From Hydrocurvibacter sp036169815 (GTDB lineage: Bacteria; Campylobacterota; Campylobacteria; Campylobacterales; Sulfurimonadaceae), in NCBI GenBank assembly GCA_036169815.1, contig JAVHOA010000106.1:1-30919 (forward strand): a stretch of DNA of 30,919 bases, read 5' to 3'. This document shows, in pieces, positions 14,822 to 22,468 of this stretch. The notes beneath the pieces were generated by a model. It was not told the DNA's origin. It was given only the letters and a program-made list of their open reading frames with translations, and ran no database searches. The position numbers and the translations under genes are program-made. Each line of letters opens with the position of its first letter. Position 1 is the stretch's first letter.

Positions 14822-17278
14822 TTACAAATTTAAATTGTTCTGCATAAATGTTTTGAGTGACTCAAAGTCTAGAGGTTTGGAATAAAAATAGCCTTGTATA
14901 TCATCGCAATATTTCTCTTTAAAAAACTCTAATTGCGGCAATGTCTCAACGCCCTCAACGGTAATCTTAAGTCCAAATGTACTTGCAAGTGCCATAATCG
15001 CAGTTGCCACTGCGACGCTCTCTTTGGAGTCTGGCAGATCATCGACGAAAGATTTATCGATTTTGAGTCGTGTGACAGGGAGTTTTTGTAAGTAACTCAT
15101 AGAGGAGTATCCCGTTCCAAAGTCATCAATGGCAAGCTCAATTCCCAAAGCTCTAAACTGTTTTAAACTCTCGATTGCTTCACTCGCATTGGTGGCAATA
15201 TAACTCTCGGTAATTTCAAGTTCAAGCTCACTGCTTTGTATGCCACTTGTGTGCATTGTCTCCAAAAGAGTTGCATAAAAATCACTGTATTGGAGTTGGA
15301 TAGCTGAAAGATTGACACTCATCTGTTTGAGCAGATACCCGCTCTTTTTAAGAACCATAAAATCTTCACATGCCCGCTTTAAAACCCATTTTCCAATCTC
15401 GATAATCATATGGGTATCTTCAGCAATCCCTATAAATTCATCAGGTCGCATCGCACCAAGCATGCTACTTTTCCATCGCACTAAAGCTTCCACGCCAACA
15501 ATCTTGCCCGTTTTGATTGAGATTTTTGGCTGGTACAAAAGAAAAAACTCCTCTGTATTTTTCAAAGCAAAGCGCAAAGCATCAATAATATGCGCTCTTT
15601 CTTGAATTTTATTGGAAAGCTCGCTGGTATAAAAACTGTATCTATTTCTCCCCTGTACTTTAGCGCTGTACATCGCCAAATCGGCATTTTTCATAAGTGT
15701 GAGATAATTCTCTCCATGTTTTGGATAAAGAGCAATTCCAATACTCACAGTATTATAAATTTCAAAACCCTTACCCTTACATGTAAAGCTTTTTTGAAAC
15801 TCTGTTAAGAGAGAATTTGCGAACATTTGTACAAAATCAACATCTTTTACATCTTCAATAAAAAGTTGAAACTCATCACCGCCCTTTCGTGCGACAACTC
15901 CTCTTTTGCCAACAAAGAGGAGAATTCTCTTTGAAACCTCTATTAAAAGTTCATCACCAACATTGTGTCCTAAGGTGTCATTGACCTGCTTAAATTGATC
16001 GAGATCTAAAAACAAGATAGCGAGTGTTGTTTGGTTTTTTTGAGCATTTGCCAGAGCATCTTGAAGGTATATATCAAAAGCTCTTCTGTTATAAAGATTT
16101 GTCAAGTCATCATGTTCTGCTAGATACTCCAATTTTTTTTGCGTTTTCATAAGATTTTTTTCCCGTATCTTTACAGCATGAGCTAGTTTCTTAATACTTA
16201 AGGATATCTCTTGGAGTTCATCGCCACTTTGAATAATCTCAGAAGGCGAATAATCTGCATTTTTGATTTTAAAGATATTTTGCATAAGTTTATCGAGTGG
16301 GCTTATAAGTGTGTGCTCAAACAAAAAGTATAAAACACCCAAAATAAGAATGATGATGACTAACAAAAAGAGGATGAGATCTTCTCTATTTTCATCAAGT
16401 GTTTTCTTTAAAATAAATTTATCTAAATCAAGGACTAAAGAAAGGTTTGCGTTGTTTACTTTCATATCTAAAAGTGTAAAATATTGATTCTCGGATTCAA
16501 AAAATCCGCCGCTCTTTTGCTCTTTTCCTTGAACACTCTTTGAAAAGTAACAGTGAACACCTAAATTTTTAGAAAAATTTGCAAGATATTTGTAATCGAT
16601 TTTATGAGACATCTCTATATGCATTAACGTATTATTGCCATCAAAAATAGATTTGTGAGAGATACTGTAGAGGCTATTATTAAAAAAATGATGTGTAATA
16701 GGAATGGAATATCGAAGCTCTTTTTGCGTGTAATATGCTACATGCTTGAGTGCAATATTTGCTGTTTTCATCTTTAATGGGGTTTTTTGATAACTCTCTT
16801 GAAACTCAGTTTTTGAGTATAAAACCATTTTTGAATTTTCATACGAAATAAAATTTAACCGATATCCTTTTACCTCTTTATCTATAAAAGCAATCAAATT
16901 GCCATCTTTATCATACAGAGCAATATCTGAATTCAATGAGATTTTGACGCGTTTGAGCAGCTGTTCGGCTAAACTTTTTTTCTCCTCATCGAGTAAGGGA
17001 GCATTATAGTCTTGAATATTTTGATACTCGTTGATAAGGGAAACGGATGCCAAAATAGTCTCATCCTCTTCAATAAAATCAAGCCCTTGTCTCAATGAAG
17101 ATTCTTTTTCTTTGATATCCTGTGTGATGTTTATTTTTGCATTTTCTATTCTTGCATTTGCATCTTCAAAATAGTTTTCTTTTAAGAAGCTATCAAAGTA
17201 GGTCCCAAGAGCTGCAACTGTGACAAAAGTAGCTACCGCAACAATGACAGAGAGTTTTGTAGTAAGTTTTACTTTCAA
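14822..17278 (-). CDS. Membrane GGDEF-EAL cyclic-di-GMP protein
   Basis: An inner-membrane sensor that may make and break cyclic-di-GMP. Order: TM1 (about residues 8-28), a large periplasmic domain (about 29-297), TM2 (about 298-322), a HAMP-like linker, a GGDEF domain (motif at about 466-470, preceded by ARK), and an EAL domain (motif GVEALVRW near 596, then ELEITESY, IDDFGTGYSS, KIDKSFVDDL, VEGVET and QGYFYSKPL). All the metal and catalytic EAL residues I can recognise are present. The RxxD inhibitory site normally five residues before GGDEF is absent. The start is TTG at 17278, overlapping the upstream stop as TTGA, with GAGGAA about nine bases before it; no nearer ATG preserves TM1. The net direction of turnover is unknown. 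Confidence 0.9.
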   Translation of the reverse strand: MKVKLTTKLSVIVAVATFVTVAALGTYFDSFLKENYFEDANARIENAKINITQDIKEKESSLRQGLDFIEEDETILASVSLINEYQNIQDYNAPLLDEEKKSLAEQLLKRVKISLNSDIALYDKDGNLIAFIDKEVKGYRLNFISYENSKMVLYSKTEFQESYQKTPLKMKTANIALKHVAYYTQKELRYSIPITHHFFNNSLYSISHKSIFDGNNTLMHIEMSHKIDYKYLANFSKNLGVHCYFSKSVQGKEQKSGGFFESENQYFTLLDMKVNNANLSLVLDLDKFILKKTLDENREDLILFLLVIIILILGVLYFLFEHTLISPLDKLMQNIFKIKNADYSPSEIIQSGDELQEISLSIKKLAHAVKIREKNLMKTQKKLEYLAEHDDLTNLYNRRAFDIYLQDALANAQKNQTTLAILFLDLDQFKQVNDTLGHNVGDELLIEVSKRILLFVGKRGVVARKGGDEFQLFIEDVKDVDFVQMFANSLLTEFQKSFTCKGKGFEIYNTVSIGIALYPKHGENYLTLMKNADLAMYSAKVQGRNRYSFYTSELSNKIQERAHIIDALRFALKNTEEFFLLYQPKISIKTGKIVGVEALVRWKSSMLGAMRPDEFIGIAEDTHMIIEIGKWVLKRACEDFMVLKKSGYLLKQMSVNLSAIQLQYSDFYATLLETMHTSGIQSSELELEITESYIATNASEAIESLKQFRALGIELAIDDFGTGYSSMSYLQKLPVTRLKIDKSFVDDLPDSKESVAVATAIMALASTFGLKITVEGVETLPQLEFFKEKYCDDIQGYFYSKPLDFESLKTFMQNNLNL
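15777..15786. repeat. TTACATGTAA palindrome in the GGDEF-EAL gene
   Basis: Exact 10-mer; coding strand (minus) reads F-T-C-K-G inside the GGDEF domain. Confidence 0.85.
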
Positions 17279-18177
17279 AATATTGGTTCCTCTTGCATGA
17301 CATTCTCTTTTGAGATGAGTTTGACGGGAATAAAGATGTGTTTAGGAACTTTTTTACCTGCAAAGATTTTTTCTGCAGTCGCCCCAGTCATCACTCCGCC
17401 AAGAGGAAAAAGAACAGAGGCACTTTGCGTGCCAGCTTTTATGGCTTCTCGCGCTTCACTCGTATAATCACAACCCACCATTATAATCTTGGAGGAATCA
17501 CGTTTATACTTTGCCAACACGCTTCGCACGCCGCTTAACATACTGTCACTCTCTGAAAAAATAGCATCTACATGTAAGCCTGCTTTGAGAAGTTTTTCCA
17601 TCTCAAAAATTGCATCTTTGCGAAGATAATTTCCAGTTCTTTTGATAATTGTAATCCCTTTATATTTGGAAATCTCATCCATAAAACCCTTCGATCGGAG
17701 TTTTGTTACATCTGCGGTCTGCAAACCTTCAAAAAGTAAAACTGTGCCTTTGTTGTGAAGTTTTTTTGCAATGTAAGAAGCGCCAAGAGCGCCTATTTTG
17801 AGATTGTCAGAATTGATAAATGTAGTGTAGTCTTGTGAGCTTATCCCGCGGTCTAAAATAATCACAGCAATACCATTTCTATACGCTTTGCGCACTACAG
17901 GAACGACGGCATCAGCATCGTTAGTACCAACAACAATAAGATCTACTTTTTTCTTTATAAATCCATCAATCTGATAAATAAGCAAAGAAGTTTTGCCTTT
18001 TGCATCAGAGCTTAAAAATACTCTATTTTTATTTTTTAAAACGCTCTTTTTGACTTCAAGCACTTGCGCTTTTCTAAAATCATTGGACATATTATCTTGG
18101 GCAAATACGATGGTTTTACTCTCACTAGCCTCGACAAATAGGCAAAAAAATAAAAAAAGAAACATAATTTTAATCAT
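17275..18177 (-). CDS. Periplasmic ribose-binding-like sensor protein
   Basis: A type I periplasmic binding protein of the RbsB/LuxP/Peripla_BP_4 group, 300 residues. The start at 18177 gives a normal signal peptide (MIKIMFLFLFFCLFVEASES); an upstream ATG at 18318 would bury it and run into the divergent gene. Family segments include VDLIVVGTNDADAVVPVVRKAY, GIAVIILDRGISSQDYTTF, NKGTVLLFEGLQTADVTKLRSKGF, HVDAIFSESDSMLSGV and IIMVGCDYTSEAREAIKAG. No sugar ABC permease or ATPase lies nearby; instead it overlaps the GGDEF-EAL gene by four bases. A LuxP-like role, binding a small molecule and signalling through the membrane partner, is inferred. The ligand is unknown. Confidence 0.85.
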   Translation of the reverse strand: MIKIMFLFLFFCLFVEASESKTIVFAQDNMSNDFRKAQVLEVKKSVLKNKNRVFLSSDAKGKTSLLIYQIDGFIKKKVDLIVVGTNDADAVVPVVRKAYRNGIAVIILDRGISSQDYTTFINSDNLKIGALGASYIAKKLHNKGTVLLFEGLQTADVTKLRSKGFMDEISKYKGITIIKRTGNYLRKDAIFEMEKLLKAGLHVDAIFSESDSMLSGVRSVLAKYKRDSSKIIMVGCDYTSEAREAIKAGTQSASVLFPLGGVMTGATAEKIFAGKKVPKHIFIPVKLISKENVMQEEPIF

Positions 18178-18203
18178 TGCACCCAAGCCTTTGTATAAAA
18201 AAA

Positions 18204-18254
18204 ATGATAGCACCACAACTATTAATTTGAACTGATAGCTTGTTATGCTATTAT
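18204..18254. promoter_or_regulatory. Divergent promoters between the sensor pair and the ABC operon
   Basis: In the 117-base divergent gap, the plus strand has TTGAAC (18227-18232), a 16-base spacer and TATTAT (18249-18254) preceded by TGC, suited to the ABC operon at 18295. The minus strand has TGC followed by TATCAT (plus-strand 18204-18209), suited to the binding-protein gene starting at 18177. Both are extended -10 elements. No shared operator is evident. Confidence 0.5.
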
Positions 18255-18294
18255 CGCAGACATTTAAATTTTTTCCTAAAGAACTGAGAGATAA

Positions 18295-18987
18295 ATGATC
18301 GAGATAAACGCCTGCCATTTTACATACCCAAACGCAAGTGCGCCCACACTTGATCTCGCACCCTTACATGTAAGGCCAAATGAACATATTTTTCTCCATG
18401 GAAAAAGTGGGAGTGGCAAAAGCACTTTTTTAAATATTCTGTGTGGAGTTTTAGAGCCTCAAAAAAGTGCTATACAAATTTTACAAACAGATATGGCTCA
18501 ACTCTCGCCATCACAAAAAGATCGATTTCGAGCAGATAACTTTGGAATAATCTTTCAACAATTCAATCTCCTTGCCTACTTGAGTGTGTATGATAATATC
18601 GCCCTTGCATATGCTTTTTCTAGGCAAAAAGCCTTACACGGTAGCAATATTTTGCACAAATGTGATGTAAAGAGTGAAATCAAAAGAGTAATAAGTGCGC
18701 TTGAACTTCCCGCGAACCTGCTGCATAAACAAGCCATGCATCTTAGCGTTGGAGAACAGCAACGCGTTGCGCTTGCTCGTGCACTTATCGGTTCTCCTCG
18801 CATCATCCTAGCCGATGAGCCGACAAGTGCGCTGGATGATGAGACAAAAGAAAATTTTATGCGCCATCTTTTCTCTCAAATAAAAGCACAGAACTCCACG
18901 CTCATTTTTGTAAGCCATGACAAAACACTTGCTTCTTATTTTGACAAGGTGTATGATTTTAGCGCTTTAAATGGGGCACTTTCATGA
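18295..18987 (+). CDS. ABC transporter ATP-binding protein (LolD/MacB class)
   Basis: The cytoplasmic ATPase of an FtsX-type ABC system, 230 residues. Walker A is HGKSGSGKSTFLNIL (about residues 38-52), the Q-loop is IIFQQFNLLAYLSVYDNI, the signature is LSVGEQQRVALARAL, Walker B RIILADEPTSALDD and the switch His SHDKTLA. The class typically powers mechanotransmission or lipoprotein/metal-related export rather than substrate import through a classical channel. It overlaps the permease by four bases (ATGA). A CCTTACATGTAAGG palindrome codes L-H-V-R at codons 24-27. The ribosome site is weak (GAGAG). Confidence 0.92.
   Translation: MIEINACHFTYPNASAPTLDLAPLHVRPNEHIFLHGKSGSGKSTFLNILCGVLEPQKSAIQILQTDMAQLSPSQKDRFRADNFGIIFQQFNLLAYLSVYDNIALAYAFSRQKALHGSNILHKCDVKSEIKRVISALELPANLLHKQAMHLSVGEQQRVALARALIGSPRIILADEPTSALDDETKENFMRHLFSQIKAQNSTLIFVSHDKTLASYFDKVYDFSALNGALS
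18364..18373. repeat. TTACATGTAA palindrome in the ABC ATPase gene
   Basis: Exact 10-mer within CCTTACATGTAAGG, reading L-H-V-R at codons 24-27. Confidence 0.85.
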
Positions 18988-20225
18988 AGATGTTTTGGCT
19001 CATCACCATCAAGAGTATTGCAAATCGAAGGCTCGCCTTTACGCTCTCGCTCCTCTCTATCGCCATAAGTGTCGTTTTACTGCTTGGAGTTGAGCGCATT
19101 ACGAAAGCGACAAAAAACCATTTTTTAAATACTATCAACCAGACAGACTTGATAGTTGCCGCACCTGAGGGCGCACTGAATGTGCTTTTGAACCTTGTTT
19201 TTCATCTCGCAGAGCCACTCAGTGAGATACCCTATAGCGCCTATGAAGCTATAGCAAAGTTTGATGAAGTCGCGTGGGCTATTCCCATTTCTGTTGGCGA
19301 TACATTTAAAGGTTACGATGCCATTGCAACTACAAATAGCTATTTTGCGCACTACAAATACGCCTCAAAAAAGTCACTCGTTTTTAGCGAGGGAGGCGAT
19401 TTTAAAGCGTTTTATGATGTAGTTTTAGGCAGCGAAGTCGCCGCATCTTTGCACCTTTCTTTACATGACACCATCCATCTTTCTCATGCGGGCAGTGCGC
19501 ACACCCATACAAATCGTGATTTTCATATTTGTGGCATCTTAAAACCGACGCATACTCCAAACGATACAAGTATATTTTTTCAACTAAAAGCCGATGAAGC
19601 AATCCATCTTGAGTGGCAAAGTGGCAATTTTGTAGATATGCATTTTTCATCTGCGCAGCTTGAGCAGATGCATATTGTGCCAAAACATATTAGCGGTGTT
19701 TATATAGGTCTTAAAAACCCTTTTTCACTCTTACATGTAAGCCAAAAAATAGAGCAGCTCTCAAACGCACAACTCAAAGCTATTATCCCAGCAAAGGCAC
19801 TTTCACAGCTCTTTTTTCTTCTCAAAAATATGCAAGATCTTCTCACGCTCATCAGTGCTATGGTCTTTGGCGTGGCACTTTTTGGCATGCTTGCAACTAT
19901 GCTCGCCACACTGCATGAAAGAAGACGAGAGATTGCGATTTTGAGGATGCTTGGAGCGAGCGCAAAGAGTATCTTTTTACTCTTTGCCATGGAGAGTTTA
20001 CTACTCGTTGCAAGTGGGATTTTACTTGGAAATCTCCTCTTAACCCTGCTTATTGTGCTTAATAATTTTTACTTACATGTAGCCGTACAAATACCACTTT
20101 TACCAAATTTGTATGAGCTTTTTTTACTCTCTGTGATGCTCCTCTTAGCGCTGTTAGCAAGCTTTTTTCCAGCACTCAAATCTTATAAAAACTCGCTTTT
20201 AGATGGCTTGATTGTAAAAATATGA
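18984..20225 (+). CDS. FtsX/MacB-type ABC permease with His-rich periplasmic loop
   Basis: Membrane partner of the preceding ATPase, 413 residues. TM1 (about residues 18-38) is followed by a periplasmic MacB_PCD-like domain, then three C-terminal helices (about 285-310, 330-360 and 375-405), the FtsX arrangement. The linker between them includes ATLHERRREIAILRMLGAS, the segment usually contacting the ATPase. The periplasmic part has LSHAGSAHTHTNRDFHICGI followed by LKPTHTPNDTSIFFQLKADE, rich in His and corresponding to the 'PTGTP.D' motif of this permease group. Together with the DUF3299 neighbour this suggests a metal-related task, by inference only. It overlaps the next gene by four bases. 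Confidence 0.9.
   Translation: MKMFWLITIKSIANRRLAFTLSLLSIAISVVLLLGVERITKATKNHFLNTINQTDLIVAAPEGALNVLLNLVFHLAEPLSEIPYSAYEAIAKFDEVAWAIPISVGDTFKGYDAIATTNSYFAHYKYASKKSLVFSEGGDFKAFYDVVLGSEVAASLHLSLHDTIHLSHAGSAHTHTNRDFHICGILKPTHTPNDTSIFFQLKADEAIHLEWQSGNFVDMHFSSAQLEQMHIVPKHISGVYIGLKNPFSLLHVSQKIEQLSNAQLKAIIPAKALSQLFFLLKNMQDLLTLISAMVFGVALFGMLATMLATLHERRREIAILRMLGASAKSIFLLFAMESLLLVASGILLGNLLLTLLIVLNNFYLHVAVQIPLLPNLYELFLLSVMLLLALLASFFPALKSYKNSLLDGLIVKI
19731..19740. repeat. TTACATGTAA palindrome in the FtsX-type permease gene
   Basis: Exact 10-mer within CTTACATGTAAG, reading L-H-V-S at codons 250-253. A one-mismatch copy (TTACATGTAG) follows at 20073-20082 in the same gene, reading L-H-V-A. Confidence 0.85.
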
Positions 20226-20749
20226 AACTATTTTCTTCCCTTTTGTGCCTTTTGCTTCTGTTTGGATGCTCAAGCGAGCCGAGTTTTGAAAGTGATGACT
20301 GGTCCAAACTCATCGACCCTACTTTTAACCAGCAAAAAATAGTGAATTTTTATAAGCAAAAACGCTTACATGTAAGCGAAGGCAGTTATAAGGAACAACG
20401 CATCTATGCGCAGATGCAAGAAGCGCTCAAAAATGGTGGCAATAACAAAGCGATGGATTCAAAAAGAGTCAAACTTTCAGGCTATCTTGTGCCTATCGAT
20501 ACCGATGGCGAGCAGATTAGTAGCTTTTTATTTTTTCCAAATCAAGCTGCTTGCATCCATGTGCCCGCTTCTCCTGCAAATCAAACCATCTATGTAAAAG
20601 CCAAAAAAAACGAGGGGGTTTTGATGGAAGATGCGTATGAAAATATCATCGTGTACGGCACCATTAAGTTGCAGCATACTCAAATTGCCAATGCCACCGC
20701 CTCTTATGTAATACAAGACGCTACATGTAAGGCAGTTCCAAGACTCTAA
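20222..20749 (+). CDS. DUF3299-type lipoprotein
   Basis: A 175-residue lipoprotein: signal MKLFSSLLCLLLLFGC with lipobox LFGC and the lipidated Cys at 16. The C-terminal half has the DUF3299 pattern: LSGYLVPIDTDGEQISSFLFF, then ACIHVPASPANQTIYVK, and a final beta region (IIVYGTIKLQHTQ). The family recurs next to ABC ATPase/FtsX permease pairs, and the three genes here overlap by four bases at both joints, so they should form one system. No biochemical function is known to me. It carries two copies of the repeated palindrome: a 16-bp CGCTTACATGTAAGCG (codes LHVS) and CTACATGTAAG at the C-terminus (TCK). Confidence 0.85.
   Translation: MKLFSSLLCLLLLFGCSSEPSFESDDWSKLIDPTFNQQKIVNFYKQKRLHVSEGSYKEQRIYAQMQEALKNGGNNKAMDSKRVKLSGYLVPIDTDGEQISSFLFFPNQAACIHVPASPANQTIYVKAKKNEGVLMEDAYENIIVYGTIKLQHTQIANATASYVIQDATCKAVPRL
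20366..20375. repeat. TTACATGTAA palindrome in the DUF3299 lipoprotein gene
   Basis: Exact 10-mer centred in the 16-bp palindrome CGCTTACATGTAAGCG (20363-20378), reading L-H-V-S. A one-mismatch copy (CTACATGTAA) lies at 20721-20730 in the same gene. Confidence 0.85.
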
Positions 20750-20763
20750 GGAGCTCTTTTTTT
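20740..20763 (+). terminator. Intrinsic terminator after the ABC/lipoprotein operon
   Basis: AAGACTC pairs with GAG-C-TCTT (one bulged C) around a TAAG loop, followed by five further T residues. It starts within the last codons of the lipoprotein gene, and separates this operon from the arsenate-reductase operon that begins about 100 bases on. Confidence 0.55.
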
Positions 20764-20795
20764 GAAACTAAAACTGAAATCCCTATATTTAATAT

Positions 20796-20835
20796 ATCAA
20801 GATATATTGATTTATTGATTTTATTTAGTTACAAT
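20796..20835 (+). promoter_or_regulatory. Promoter of the arsC-to-RND operon with an ArsR-like operator over the -35
   Basis: ATCAA-GATATA-TTGAT (20796-20811) is an inverted repeat of the kind bound by several ArsR-family repressors (comparison from memory). Its right half is the start of a -35 hexamer TTGATT (20807-20812), and after exactly 17 bases comes TACAAT (20830-20835). A repressor bound here would block polymerase, giving induction by metalloid. The GGAG at 20853-20856 serves arsC. No arsR gene is in the window. Confidence 0.6.
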
Positions 20836-20860
20836 CTCGCAAACTAAAATATGGAGATCT

Positions 20861-21271
20861 ATGATTATGAAAAATGTTCTTATCCTTTGTACTGGAAATA
20901 GTTGCCGCTCAATCATGGCCGAAGCCCTTATAAACGCAAAAATGGGAGATTGTGTCAAAGCTTTTAGTTCAGGTGTCAAGGCAAGTGGAACTGTAAATCC
21001 ACACGCAAAAGCTCTCTTGCAAAGCAAAGGATATTGGAGCGATGATTATCACTCAAAACTAATTGAAACAGTTTTAGACAATCCTTTTGATCTTGTCATT
21101 ACAGTGTGCGATAACGCGCATGAAGCCTGCCCGATGTTTCCACAAGCGATTAAAACAATTCATGTTGGTTTTGAAGATCCAAGCGGCAAAGAGGAAGCGG
21201 AGTATGAAAAAACATTGGCACTCATTGAAGAAACATTGCTTCCAATCATCAAAAAAGAGTTGTGCGACTGA
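20861..21271 (+). CDS. arsC: Thioredoxin-coupled arsenate reductase
   Basis: Reduces arsenate to arsenite in the cytoplasm using thioredoxin, on the low-molecular-weight tyrosine-phosphatase fold. The phosphate-binding loop CTGNSCRS has the nucleophile C10 and R16; the second and third redox cysteines are C83 and C90 in ITVCDNAHEACPMF, exactly the Cys triad of Staphylococcus-type ArsC. Length (136) is normal. The presence of C83 and C90 argues against an ordinary tyrosine phosphatase. It is the first gene of the operon and overlaps the permease by one base (TGATG). Confidence 0.9.
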   Translation: MIMKNVLILCTGNSCRSIMAEALINAKMGDCVKAFSSGVKASGTVNPHAKALLQSKGYWSDDYHSKLIETVLDNPFDLVITVCDNAHEACPMFPQAIKTIHVGFEDPSGKEEAEYEKTLALIEETLLPIIKKELCD

Positions 21272-22221
21272 TGTGGCAAGAGAGTGTAAATTTTATAGTT
21301 ACTGAGTGGCTCGGCCTTGCACAAGGCGATAAGTTTGCCGATGCACTCAATTTTTTCATCTATGATAGTGGCAAGATTCTTTTTTTACTTACCACTATTA
21401 TTTTTGCTATCACCCTGCTTCGCTCCTACTTTTCAACAGAAAAAGTACGGGCTTATCTCAGCAAAAAACACCAATATAGCGGCAATGTACTCGCAGCTCT
21501 TTTTGGTATTATCACTCCCTTTTGTTCCTGCTCGGCAATTCCACTCTTTTTGGGATTTTTGCAAGCGCGTATTCCGCTTGGCGTGACATTTAGCTACCTC
21601 ATCTCAGCACCGCTCAACAATGAGATCGCTATTGCGATGCTTTTTTCGATGTTTGGATTCAAAGTTGCAGCTTACTATATTGGTTTTGGCTTGCTTGTCG
21701 CGATCATTGGCGGTATTATTATTGGAAAACTTGGGCTTGAAAAAGAGATTTTGCTTGAGGTGAAGCCACTCAATGGAGAACTTGCTTTTAATGAAGAAAA
21801 GATTGCTTTTGTAAAAAGGCTCCAAGATGCTAAAATCTATACACAAGATATTTTGAAAAAAACATGGATTTATGTTCTTTTAGGTGTTGGCGTGGGCGCT
21901 TTTATCCATGGATATGTTCCCACAGAGTTTATAGTCAGTGTCGCTGGTGCGAATAATATTTTTGCCGTCCCTCTTGCAACACTGCTAGGCGTTCCTATGT
22001 ACTCAAATGCCGCTGGAGTGATGCCACTCATTGAAGTGCTTACTGCCAAAGGGATGCTCATCGGGACTGCACTCTCATTTATGATGGCTATCACCGCACT
22101 TTCATTGCCAGAAGCGATGATTTTAAAACGGATTATGAGCCTCAAACTTATCGCCATCTTTTTTGGGATAGTCACACTTGGAATTATCGGTGTTGGCTAT
22201 CTATTTAACGCAATTTTATAA
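21271..22221 (+). CDS. COG0701-family permease (ArsP-like)
   Basis: A multi-pass inner-membrane permease of 316 residues, with about eight predicted helices in two related halves. The first half contains the signature TPFCSCSAIPLFLGFLQARI and SYLISAPLNNEIAIAMLFSM, the second GVPMYSNAAGVMPLIEVLTAK and FMMAITALSLPEAM. The Cys pair in FCSCS is characteristic. Family members include ArsP of Campylobacter, which exports trivalent organoarsenicals; other members accompany arsenate reductase. The ATG at 21271 was preferred to an upstream GTG at 21262 because it gives the TGATG overlap with arsC. Substrate (arsenite or a methylated form) is inferred from context. Confidence 0.85.
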   Translation: MWQESVNFIVTEWLGLAQGDKFADALNFFIYDSGKILFLLTTIIFAITLLRSYFSTEKVRAYLSKKHQYSGNVLAALFGIITPFCSCSAIPLFLGFLQARIPLGVTFSYLISAPLNNEIAIAMLFSMFGFKVAAYYIGFGLLVAIIGGIIIGKLGLEKEILLEVKPLNGELAFNEEKIAFVKRLQDAKIYTQDILKKTWIYVLLGVGVGAFIHGYVPTEFIVSVAGANNIFAVPLATLLGVPMYSNAAGVMPLIEVLTAKGMLIGTALSFMMAITALSLPEAMILKRIMSLKLIAIFFGIVTLGIIGVGYLFNAIL

Positions 22222-22231
22222 AGGAAAAAAA

Positions 22232-22468
22232 ATGAAAATAGAGATTTTAGGGACAGGCTGCAGTAAATGTAAAGCCCTTGAAGAGGCGGCAAAACAAGCG
22301 GTGGCAAAGAGTGGAAAGTTTGCTCAGATTTTAAAAGTGGAAGATATTGTTAAGATTATGGAATATGGTGTACTAAGCACCCCCGCACTTGTTGTTGATG
22401 GAAAAGTTCTCAGTAGTGGGAAACTTTTGAGTGTTGGCGAGATCGTTGATTTCATCCAAGCGCAATAG
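22232..22468 (+). CDS. Small thioredoxin-fold redox protein
   Basis: A 78-residue cytoplasmic thioredoxin-like protein of the MTH895/redox-active disulfide protein 2 type. The redox pair is C10 and C13 in LGTGCSKCKALEEAA, and GVLSTPALVVDGKVLSSGK contains the cis-Pro of the fold. The ATG at 22232 follows AAGGAA after seven bases, ten bases behind the permease stop; the longer frame from 22178 has no ribosome site. Proteins of this type are commonly encoded beside COG0701 permeases. It may re-reduce ArsC or pass electrons to the CcdA-like protein, but this is not shown. Confidence 0.88.
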   Translation: MKIEILGTGCSKCKALEEAAKQAVAKSGKFAQILKVEDIVKIMEYGVLSTPALVVDGKVLSSGKLLSVGEIVDFIQAQ

